From an uncultured Clostridia bacterium (GTDB lineage: Bacteria; Bacillota; Clostridia; Christensenellales; UBA1242), in NCBI GenBank assembly GCA_944383245.1, contig CALWOU010000008.1, forward strand, positions 1 to 49,630: a stretch of DNA of 49,630 nucleotides, given 5' to 3'. Shown here in pieces: positions 42,948-49,630 of the stretch (the first letter of the stretch is position 1; the number at the start of each line of letters is the position of its first letter). The translations under genes and the position numbers were made by a program. The notes below the pieces were generated by a model that saw nothing but the letters and a program-made list of their open reading frames with translations, was not told the DNA's origin and ran no database searches.

Positions 42948-45900
42948 TTATCTTTTTAGTTTTACAGTGATTTCGTCGTCTGAGATTGTTGTTGTTTCGG
43001 TGTATTCTGGGTTATTAATTTTTGTTATAGAGCGGGCGAGAAGTTCGGATTTTATCTTATTTTCAAATTTACTTATAATTTCATTTAATTCAGCGCTCTT
43101 TGTCACAAATTCAATATCGATTCTATCTTCAACGTTAAATCCTGCAGATTTTCTCATAACTTGCACTGAGCGAATAAGTTCACGAGAAAGACCTTCAAGC
43201 ATAAGTTCGCGGTCAATTGTTATATCTAGCACAACTGAAAGCCCGTTATCACTAGCAATCACAAACTCTTTTTTAGGTTTGGTTGAAAGAATAAATAGTT
43301 CGCTTGATAGATTTTCAAACTCTCCAACTCTCACATTTCCGTTTTTATACTCGCTAACCATACGAGCCATATCGTCCGCGCTTGCCTCAACAAGCAAATT
43401 TTTAACCTTTTGAACGTCGCCTTTTAGCACTGCACCTGCACGTCTAAAGTCAAGAGAAAGATACTCATCGTTAAATTTAGACCTATCGTTTTCGATAACG
43501 ACCTCTTTAATATTTAGTTCGTTTTCAATCATTTCGCGATAAATTTCAACCGCTTTTTTAGTTGTTTCGTCTCCGCTAACAAACATAAAACGCAAAGGTT
43601 GTTTAACCTTAATTTGATTTTCATTTCTTAGTTTACTTGCTAGTGTGAAAATGTTTTTAACAATATTTGTGTAAGATATTAAATTTTCATCTGTCATTTC
43701 GTATTCGTCAATTGTGTAACTATGAAGCGCAACTGAAAATTCTGCGTTTTTATCTAGTTCTCTAACTGCATTTTGCCACAAATATTCACTAATAAATGGA
43801 ATGATAGGGAACATTACCATACATATGTTTTTAATTGCATAATTTAGGCAGTAGTAGGCAATTAAACTATCTAAATCACTTTCGCTTTTATAAAAACGCC
43901 TACGATTGTTTCTGATGTACCAATTTGTGAGTTCGTCAACCAAAACTTCGAAATCTTTACTAACTGCACCAAAATTTTGATGAGAATAAGCTTCAAATGA
44001 GTTTTTAACAAATTCATTCACGCGTGAAATTAGCCATTTGTCTATAAATGTTAAATCTTGCTTGTTAGGTTTAAAGTTTGTTAAGTCTGGATTATCGATT
44101 GACGCATATGTGTTTAAGAAAATGTATGCATTCCAAAGACCTAATAGTTTACGTTTAACCTCGTCGCACGTGTCACGACCAAATTTAACGTCATTTATTA
44201 GCGGAGTGGCAACAAAATTATATCTGATAATATCTGCACCGATTTCTTTAAATGCCTCGTCAAGCGGAATATTGTTAGGGCTTGATTTTGATAGTTTTTT
44301 GCCGTCTTGCGCAAGCAACATTGGGGTAGTTGAAATCTTTTTATATGGCGCTTTGCCTGTGATTACAACACTCATAACAAGAAGCGAGTAGAACCACAAT
44401 CTAATTTGCTCTTTACCTTCAATCACGCACTCAACAGGGAAATTTTTGTGGAAAAATTCTTTGTCTGTGAAATATTTTTTTGTTGAAAATGGAGTGATAC
44501 CAGCATCTAACCAACAATCGCCGACTTCTTTAATGCGTTCAACTTGTTCGCCACAATGTGGACAATTGATTTTAATTTCGTCAATATAAGGGCGGTGAAT
44601 GTGTGGCATTTTCTCAATTTTTGGGTAATTGTTTGATAGTTTTCTTAATTCGTCAAGACTTCCAACAACTGTTACTTTTCCACATTTTTTGCAAGGGTAT
44701 ATTGGAAGTGGCACGCCGTAATACCTAGACCTTGAAATTGCCCAATCGCCCATATTGTTTAGCCAATCGAGCATACGTTTTTTCATAAAGTCTGGTTGAA
44801 ATTCAACCTTATCAATTTCTTGAATTAAGCTTGGGCGAAGTTCATCCATTTTTATAACCCATTGATTGATTAATCTAAACACTAGTGGATTTTTGCACCT
44901 CCAGCAATGTGGATATCTATGCAAAATTTTATGAGTGTAATAAACTTTTCCGCGTTCTTTTAAGGTGTTAAATATAAAGTCACGCGTTTCGTCGCTGTTT
45001 GCATTTTTACCTGAAAGTATACCAAAATTAGAATAAAAATTGCCAAGTTCGTCAATAGGAATGATGTTTTTTAACCCAATAGATTTGCCGAGTTCAAAAT
45101 CTTCCGCACCACAACCAGGAGCAATGTGCACGGCGCCAGAACCTTCTGAGGAGTCTACTTCATCCCAGGCAACAATTTTATGATCAAATTGTTGTTCAGG
45201 TAGTTCTGGAAAACAAGTTTCGTAACTAAGCCCTACTAGTTCGCTTCCCTTGATAGTTTTTATAACTTCAACCACGTCATCTTTTAAAACTGACATTCTA
45301 TCAGCGCTAATTATAAGATTTCTATCACTTGATTTCACTTTAACTATGTTATAATCAAATTCAGGGTTGACGGCGACGGCAACGTTTGCACTAAGTGTCC
45401 AAGGAGTGGTCGTCCAAACCAACATATCGTTATTTGTGTCATTTATTGGACATTTAAAGAAGATTGCAATGTGGGTTACGTCTTTATACGCGTCGGCGTC
45501 ACTCATTTCGTGTTCAGACAAACTTGTTCCACAATGAGTGCACCAAGGCATAGGGCGGTAGGATAATTGCACCCAATTTTTTTCGTGACATTTCTTTAAA
45601 AAATACCAAATTGCGGTTATATTATCGTCGCTATTGGTGTAGTAACTATCATCCCAATTCATCCATTGACCAAGGCGAATAGAGGACTCAGTTTGTGAAG
45701 CGGAATATTTTTTAACCGTGTTCATACACTCGCGCACAAAGTTTTCAATACCAAAATTTTCAATATCTTTTTTGTTGTTAAAACCTAGTTCTTTTTCAAC
45801 GCGATTTTCAACAGGTAGACCGTGCGCATCAAAACCATTTTGGTAGTGTTCGTCATTTCCACAAAGGGCAGCAAATTTAATCATAGCGTCTTTAAACGTA

Positions 45901-46085
45901 CGATTGAATGCGTGGTGAAGCCCCATATTGTAGTTTGCAGTGATTGGACCGTCAAGGGTTGCAAAATATTTACCTGTTTTTTTGTTCTTTTCTTTTAATT
46001 TATCAAAAATTTTATTGTCTTCCCAAAATTTTAATATTCCTTCTTCCATTTTCACATAATTTAGTGACCCGTTTTCTTTTTGCAT
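42948..46085 (-). CDS. ileS: Isoleucyl-tRNA synthetase
   Basis: A 1045-residue class I synthetase charging tRNA-Ile. The HIGH region reads NMGLHHAFN (~54) with GFDAHGLPVE after it, and KMSKS reads KKLSKS (~597). The CP1 editing domain includes WTTTPWTLSANVAVAV. Two Cys-pair knuckles (CTHCG; CKKCG/CPHCG) and DCWLDAGITPFS lie between. Length and the lack of the bacterial C-terminal zinc finger suggest the eukaryote-like type 2 IleRS, often associated with mupirocin tolerance. GGAG precedes the ATG. Upstream lies a leader peptide and attenuator. Confidence 0.95.
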   Translation of the reverse strand: MQKENGSLNYVKMEEGILKFWEDNKIFDKLKEKNKKTGKYFATLDGPITANYNMGLHHAFNRTFKDAMIKFAALCGNDEHYQNGFDAHGLPVENRVEKELGFNNKKDIENFGIENFVRECMNTVKKYSASQTESSIRLGQWMNWDDSYYTNSDDNITAIWYFLKKCHEKNWVQLSYRPMPWCTHCGTSLSEHEMSDADAYKDVTHIAIFFKCPINDTNNDMLVWTTTPWTLSANVAVAVNPEFDYNIVKVKSSDRNLIISADRMSVLKDDVVEVIKTIKGSELVGLSYETCFPELPEQQFDHKIVAWDEVDSSEGSGAVHIAPGCGAEDFELGKSIGLKNIIPIDELGNFYSNFGILSGKNANSDETRDFIFNTLKERGKVYYTHKILHRYPHCWRCKNPLVFRLINQWVIKMDELRPSLIQEIDKVEFQPDFMKKRMLDWLNNMGDWAISRSRYYGVPLPIYPCKKCGKVTVVGSLDELRKLSNNYPKIEKMPHIHRPYIDEIKINCPHCGEQVERIKEVGDCWLDAGITPFSTKKYFTDKEFFHKNFPVECVIEGKEQIRLWFYSLLVMSVVITGKAPYKKISTTPMLLAQDGKKLSKSSPNNIPLDEAFKEIGADIIRYNFVATPLINDVKFGRDTCDEVKRKLLGLWNAYIFLNTYASIDNPDLTNFKPNKQDLTFIDKWLISRVNEFVKNSFEAYSHQNFGAVSKDFEVLVDELTNWYIRNNRRRFYKSESDLDSLIAYYCLNYAIKNICMVMFPIIPFISEYLWQNAVRELDKNAEFSVALHSYTIDEYEMTDENLISYTNIVKNIFTLASKLRNENQIKVKQPLRFMFVSGDETTKKAVEIYREMIENELNIKEVVIENDRSKFNDEYLSLDFRRAGAVLKGDVQKVKNLLVEASADDMARMVSEYKNGNVRVGEFENLSSELFILSTKPKKEFVIASDNGLSVVLDITIDRELMLEGLSRELIRSVQVMRKSAGFNVEDRIDIEFVTKSAELNEIISKFENKIKSELLARSITKINNPEYTETTTISDDEITVKLKR

Positions 46086-46212
46086 AACTTCTCCTTTATT
46101 TTTAAACGTTTAGTTTATCATTGATTTGACTAATTCGGTTTTCGGCTCATTTTTATTTGGATTTGATATTTTTTTTAATACTTTGTTTTTGATTTAAAAT
46201 ACAATCCTAATT

Positions 46213-46238
46213 AAAAAATGCCAGCGCTTGCTGGTATT
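46213..46238 (-). terminator. Attenuator terminator of ileS
   Basis: CCAGC-aagc-GCTGG with flanking A/T pairs and T6, on the minus strand ~130 nt before ileS and after the Ile-rich leader peptide. Its 5' arm CAGCAA (46233-46228) can instead pair with TTGCTG (46257-46252). Confidence 0.8.
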
Positions 46239-46273
46239 TTTATTTATCACACAGCAAAACGCACATCTAAAAT

Positions 46274-46318
46274 TTAGATGCTAATAATGATGTTTGTGAT
46301 AATTATTGTGTTTAACAT
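46274..46318 (-). CDS. Isoleucine-rich leader peptide of ileS
   Basis: A 14-codon ORF reads MLNTIIITNIIISI and ends in TAA. Seven of 14 codons are Ile, using all three Ile codons. It begins 6 nt after the -10 hexamer, so it is probably read from a leaderless end. It lies between a promoter and a terminator in front of ileS. Its function would be to sense charged tRNA-Ile by ribosome stalling, as in trp, his and ilv leader peptides. Confidence 0.75.
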   Translation of the reverse strand: MLNTIIITNIIISI

Positions 46319-46324
46319 AAAAGT

Positions 46325-46353
46325 AAGATAGCATAAAAATGATAATTTGTCAA
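46325..46353 (-). promoter_or_regulatory. ileS promoter
   Basis: TTGACA (46348-46353), 17-nt spacer, extended -10 TGC-TATCTT (46325-46330). Six bases then ATG of the leader peptide. Confidence 0.8.
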
Positions 46354-46521
46354 TCAAAATGCTATTAAAGTCAAATAAATTCAATAACAAAATTTATTTG
46401 TACACACGTAGATATTAACAACTAATTGAATTTACATAAAAGATATAATAACAAAAAAATTAGGTAACTAGTGAAGAATTAGGAATATGGAAAGAGTAGG
46501 CTTGTAGTGAAAAATTAGGTA

Positions 46522-46603
46522 TTGACAAAACGATAAGCTTGTGTTATCATCAAAAAAAAGGAGAAAGTTAAATTAAAAACGAGCCTGATTGGTTCGTTTT
46601 TTT
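46522..46603 (+). promoter_or_regulatory. Orphan promoter with ~47-nt terminated transcript
   Basis: TTGACA (46522-46527), 17-nt spacer, TATCAT (46545-46550). The short product contains AAGGAG and then an AACGAGCC/GGTTCGTT hairpin with T7. No start codon follows the ribosome site. It is either a tiny RNA or the leader of a lost gene. The surrounding 46354-46741 has no gene otherwise. Confidence 0.5.
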
Positions 46604-46741
46604 ATAATTTGATAAAATAAATTAAATAATTTCTGTTTGTTGTTATTTGACTATATGAACTTTATCTATGATTTTATAACCAAAATTAGGTTATGTATAA
46701 ATTTATTAAATTTTGTTTATTAAACGTTTAAAAATTAAAAA

Positions 46742-47407
46742 TTAAATTTTCCAATCAATTGGTGTTAAGTTGTGGTCTGTTAAGAATTTGTTTGTTTTGC
46801 TAAAATGACGGCAACCAAAAAATCCGTTGTATGCAGAAAACGGGCTTGGGTGTGCGCTGGTTAAAACGAGATGATTAGGATTGTTAAGTAGTGGCAAAAA
46901 AGATTTTGCATGATTTCCCCAAAGAAGGAAAACAATAGGCTGGTTGCGTTCGTTTAATATCTTTATAATTTCGCGCGTGAAAGTGTGCCAAAGTTCGTTT
47001 GCGTGGCTTGCAGGTTTATGCTCAATCACGGTGAGGGAAGTGTTAAGTAGCAACACCCCTTGCTTTGCCCACGAGGTTAGGTCGGTGCTGGAACTCATAT
47101 CTAACCCTAAATCGTCGTGGATTTCTTTAAATATATTTTTTAGGCTAGGTTGAGGTGTCCCGTTATGGCAACTAAATGCAAGCCCGTCCGCCTGACCTAA
47201 TGTGTGATACGGGTCTTGACCAATTATAACAACTTTAACCTTATCAATCGGCACAAAATTTAGCGCATTAAAAATCTTCTCTTTTGGCGGAAAAATTGTT
47301 TTCGTTTTGTACTCTTCGTTTAACCAAGAAAATAATTTGTGTTTGTAACTATTATCAAATCTTGGAGATAAAATTTCGCTCCAACTTTTTTCTAAAACGT
47401 AACTCAT
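46742..47407 (-). CDS. ung: Uracil-DNA glycosylase (family 1)
   Basis: A 221-residue Ung that removes uracil from DNA. Catalytic GQDPYH is near residue 63, with the substrate-binding FSCHNGTPQPSLKN segment, LLLNTSLTV, LLWGNHAKS, and the HPSPFSA loop (~184). Length is normal. No Shine-Dalgarno sequence: a strong promoter ends 6 nt before the ATG, so the mRNA should be leaderless. Confidence 0.96.
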   Translation of the reverse strand: MSYVLEKSWSEILSPRFDNSYKHKLFSWLNEEYKTKTIFPPKEKIFNALNFVPIDKVKVVIIGQDPYHTLGQADGLAFSCHNGTPQPSLKNIFKEIHDDLGLDMSSSTDLTSWAKQGVLLLNTSLTVIEHKPASHANELWHTFTREIIKILNERNQPIVFLLWGNHAKSFLPLLNNPNHLVLTSAHPSPFSAYNGFFGCRHFSKTNKFLTDHNLTPIDWKI

Positions 47408-47413
47408 AAAATA

Positions 47414-47442
47414 ATTATATCAAATCAAAACATAAATATCAA
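47414..47442 (-). promoter_or_regulatory. ung promoter abutting the ATG
   Basis: TTGATA (47437-47442), 17-nt spacer, perfect TATAAT (47414-47419), six bases, ATG at 47407. Confidence 0.85.
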
Positions 47443-47812
47443 CTAATTTAAAATTTGTGCGGATGAGTTTAAACTAAAAATAATTTGAAAAATTAATAAA
47501 ACGTAAAATGAAAATACTATAATTATCAAAACAAAAATTAAGAAAAAAAATAATAAAAAAATTAACAAAAAATTAAGATAAAAATTCGATATAAAAACAA
47601 GACAAAAATCAAAAAACATATGCACAATTTTATTAAGGAATTAAAATTAAATTATAAAATAATTAAAAAAATTTTATAAAATCGCTAAAATTTTACAAAA
47701 AAATCGCAAAAAATAGTTAAATTTTTGAATTTTTAAAAAATTTTTCCTTATTTTTATAAATTTTGTTAGAATTTTTTAATTAAAAATAAAAAGGTATATT
47801 AATATAATTTTT
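47443..47812. other. AT-rich gap, nothing seen
   Basis: About 370 bases of low-complexity A/T between ung and the end of glmM. No ORF with a start site, no terminator with a convincing stem. Confidence 0.6.
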
Positions 47813-49078
47813 TTAATTAGATTTAATATTTTGCATTAGTTTATTTAAAATTTCTTTTGATTTTTTTTTATTTTTAGTTTCAACCATAACGCGCAGAATT
47901 GGTTCTGTTCCACTTGGTCTAATAATTATGCGCGCGCCATTTTCTTCATATTTTCTAATTATCAATTTTAAATTTTCATTCATTTTAAAAGGTTTGTTAT
48001 TTTCAATATTTTCTAAAATTTGATAGTGCGTGTGATAATCGGAAAGCAGTGATGAAAAACTTAAATTTGTTGAACTTAAAATGTTTGATAAAATTATTGA
48101 AAGTAAAATTCCGTCGCCCGTGTTTGAAAAAGTTTTAAGAATTATATGTCCTGAATTTTCTCCGCCTAAAATTGTTTGACTTTCTTTCATCGCCCTATAA
48201 ACTTGCTTATCTCCAACAGGCGAGCGATAAAATTTTATGTGTTTTTTGTTTAAACTTTTTTTTAAGCCTTCGTTTGAATAAATTGTACCAACAAGCGTGT
48301 CGTTAGATTTAAGATAGAAAGATGAAAGTATGTATAAAATTTTGTCGCCGTCAATAATGTTACCGAATTCGTCAACAACTATAAGTCTATCCGCATCCCC
48401 ATCCAACGCAAATCCAACCAACCGATTTTTTATGCACATCAACCTTAAATTTTCAATATGCGTGCAACCAGAATTGAAATTTATATTTTCTCCATTAGGG
48501 TAGGCGCCAATTATTTTAGTTTTTGAAAACACACGTTTTACAATCTCACTTGCACCGCCATTTGCGCAGTCAATTATGCAAGGCAGATTTGTTTTCTTTA
48601 ATGATTTTAAATAGTTTATGTAATCTTCCTTTAAATGTTCAACACTAATTGATTTGCGATAAATATTTTTGCATTTCAACGGACGCATATCCATAAACCG
48701 CTCAAAATTTTGCTCAAATTTATCATCCACCTTTTCACCGTTTGAGTTAAAAAACTTTATTCCGTTATATTCACTAGGATTGTGCGAGGCGGAAAGCATT
48801 AGCGAGAGCGGGTAGTTATATTTCTTTGTTAAATATGCAAGGCACGGACTAGAACACACCCCAACATTTTGCACCTCAATGCAATTTTTTAGTAGCACCG
48901 TTTCTAAAATTGATAAAATGTAATCACTTGATATTCTGCTATCGTTTCCAACAAGCAACACTTTCTTAGTTTTGTCACTAAAAAAACGAACAATCGCATT
49001 TGCAACCTTAATTATCAAATTTTTATTCAAACTTTTATTAGCAATTCCACGTATTCCGTCCGTCCCAAAATATTTCAT
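47813..49078 (-). CDS. glmM: Phosphoglucosamine mutase
   Basis: A 421-residue alpha-D-phosphohexomutase converting glucosamine-6-P to glucosamine-1-P for peptidoglycan precursors. It opens with MKYFGTDGIRGIAN. The phosphoserine loop is SASHNPSEYNG (~95), the Mg2+ loop DGDADR (~224), the sugar-binding loop GGENSGHI, and the phosphate-binding RPSGTEPILRVMVE is near the C-terminus. GTDGIRG and the serine loop favour GlmM over phosphomannomutase. It is slightly shorter than the usual ~445. No ribosome site; a weak TAAATT lies 6 nt before the ATG. Confidence 0.92.
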   Translation of the reverse strand: MKYFGTDGIRGIANKSLNKNLIIKVANAIVRFFSDKTKKVLLVGNDSRISSDYILSILETVLLKNCIEVQNVGVCSSPCLAYLTKKYNYPLSLMLSASHNPSEYNGIKFFNSNGEKVDDKFEQNFERFMDMRPLKCKNIYRKSISVEHLKEDYINYLKSLKKTNLPCIIDCANGGASEIVKRVFSKTKIIGAYPNGENINFNSGCTHIENLRLMCIKNRLVGFALDGDADRLIVVDEFGNIIDGDKILYILSSFYLKSNDTLVGTIYSNEGLKKSLNKKHIKFYRSPVGDKQVYRAMKESQTILGGENSGHIILKTFSNTGDGILLSIILSNILSSTNLSFSSLLSDYHTHYQILENIENNKPFKMNENLKLIIRKYEENGARIIIRPSGTEPILRVMVETKNKKKSKEILNKLMQNIKSN

Positions 49079-49181
49079 ATTAATAATTTATGAAAATTTA
49101 AAACATTTGGTTATAACTTAAATCATTTTAACCCTGCATTTAGGTGGTACATTATGAGGCGAGAAATATTGTGAATTGGAA

Positions 49182-49409
49182 TTATTTTAATGGAATGTTG
49201 TGTTCATTGATAATTTCAATTTTTTTGTTGTGTATTTTATCTAAATAGTCATCCCACATATATTCGCGAATTGGGATTGGTCTATGATTATCAAAATAAA
49301 GCACCATTGCTGGGCGAATGTTTTTATATTCTGGGAAAACACTAACTGCGATTAGATGATTATTTTCAATCAACTTTTTTGCTATTGCGTGATAATTATA
49401 ATATGGCAT
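49182..49409 (-). CDS. Small conserved-looking protein, 75 residues
   Basis: It starts MPYYNYHAIAKKLIENNHL and has the block IRPAMVLYFDNHRPIPIREYMWDDYL. I recall similar small Clostridia proteins being labelled thermostable hemolysin delta-VPH; that label says little about function and I give it only as a resemblance. The protein is soluble, aromatic- and His-rich, with no signal peptide. No clear ribosome site is seen. It lies 103 bp upstream of glmM on the same strand and could be cotranscribed. Confidence 0.6.
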   Translation of the reverse strand: MPYYNYHAIAKKLIENNHLIAVSVFPEYKNIRPAMVLYFDNHRPIPIREYMWDDYLDKIHNKKIEIINEHNIPLK

Positions 49410-49539
49410 AGATCTATTTTTTGCATAATGCTATATTTTTATTAAATAAGATTAAAACTTTTATTTAACAAAAATTATGTTTTTTTGATTAAAAAATAGA
49501 ATTAAACATTTTAATTTTTTGAAAAATAATTTTAAATAT

Positions 49540-49567
49540 AAAAAAACCTGCCTTGTGGCAGAGTTTA
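49540..49567 (-). terminator. Terminator of a leftward gene beyond the window
   Basis: On the minus strand CTGCC-acaa-GGCAG followed by GTTTTTTT. The gene it serves lies past the right edge. Confidence 0.7.
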
Positions 49568-49630
49568 AAATTATTAACGATAAATTTTATAAATTTTTTG
49601 TTATAAATTGCAAAATTAAATTATTTCACC

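Larger units (their letters stand above)
46213..46318 (-). promoter_or_regulatory. ileS leader: Ile-codon attenuator
   Basis: In order: Ile-rich ORF; CATCTAAA/TTTAGATG hairpin over its stop codon; TTGCTGTGTGATAA (46257-46244); terminator. TTATCACA in the Ile codons (46302-46295) is complementary to TGTGATAA (46251-46244), and the adjacent TTGCTG is complementary to the terminator's 5' arm. These exclusive pairings are the parts of a ribosome-stalling switch. No T-box sequence (GGTGGNACCGCG-like) is seen in the leader. Confidence 0.75.

Noticed and set aside
46086..46353. T-box riboswitch before ileS
   Set aside because: I looked for the conserved T-box segment and its specifier arrangement and found none; the leader peptide explains the terminator.

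Overview
The window reads as low-GC, Gram-positive-type chromosomal DNA, probably from an uncultured, host-associated member of the Bacillota (Clostridia or a deep Bacilli-like line). The support is: rplU-prp-rpmA with an L27 that carries a Prp-cleavable N-terminal extension; a Bacillus-type large SRP RNA with an Alu domain; an LTA-synthase-like enzyme; sigma-A promoters of the form TTGACA-N17-TATAAT; a minD-minE-spoIVFB-like-rplU gene order; and a BspA/DUF285 repeat surface protein. TGA is a stop codon (used once); nearly all genes end in TAA. The exact lineage cannot be fixed from sequence alone.

Layout. 1-350: a tandem 155-bp repeat with covarying hairpins, ending at a terminator. 393-6086: a membrane zinc peptidase, a membrane-anchored AT-hook protein and small hypothetical or redox proteins. 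6192-8618: an LTA-synthase-like sulfatase-fold enzyme. 8650-9090: tRNA-Asn, a partial copy of its own 3' end, a structured element and a tyrosine-recombinase remnant. 9200-14357: a large uncharacterised protein behind a promoter region with a G9 tract, then tex. 14548-22398: a heterodimeric ABC exporter, a Ca2+-type P-ATPase, a monooxygenase-fold protein and pyrophosphatase. 22520-23115: tRNA-Leu flanked on both sides by partial copies of itself and structured insertions. 23330-27392: polA and an MFS protein. 27591-29904: an XRE regulator with a palindromic operator facing an ORF-less small RNA, then a Fic gene between two 60-bp copies of the SRP RNA 3' end. 30223-33383: hypothetical, HEPN-like/CBS, methyltransferase and RluA genes. 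33653-39658: a degenerate Ppx/GppA, a degenerate MreB-like protein, minD, minE, an M50 protease, and rplU-prp-rpmA. 40368-42773: the BspA repeat protein. 42948-49409: ileS with an isoleucine-rich leader peptide and terminator, ung, glmM and a small conserved-looking protein.

Four themes stand out. (1) ileS has no visible T-box. It is preceded by a 14-codon ORF with seven Ile codons, a terminator hairpin and mutually exclusive pairings, which together look like a classical attenuator. (2) Genes here either have a Shine-Dalgarno sequence or have a -10 hexamer about 6 nt before the start codon, which suggests a sizeable class of leaderless mRNAs. (3) All three stable RNA genes (tRNA-Asn, tRNA-Leu, SRP RNA) carry partial copies of themselves with foreign DNA between. 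Two share a 74-nt core with a compensatory base-pair change, and the SRP copy brackets a Fic gene. (4) Two adjacent actin/hexokinase-fold proteins with eroded phosphate loops sit beside minDE, with no minC seen.
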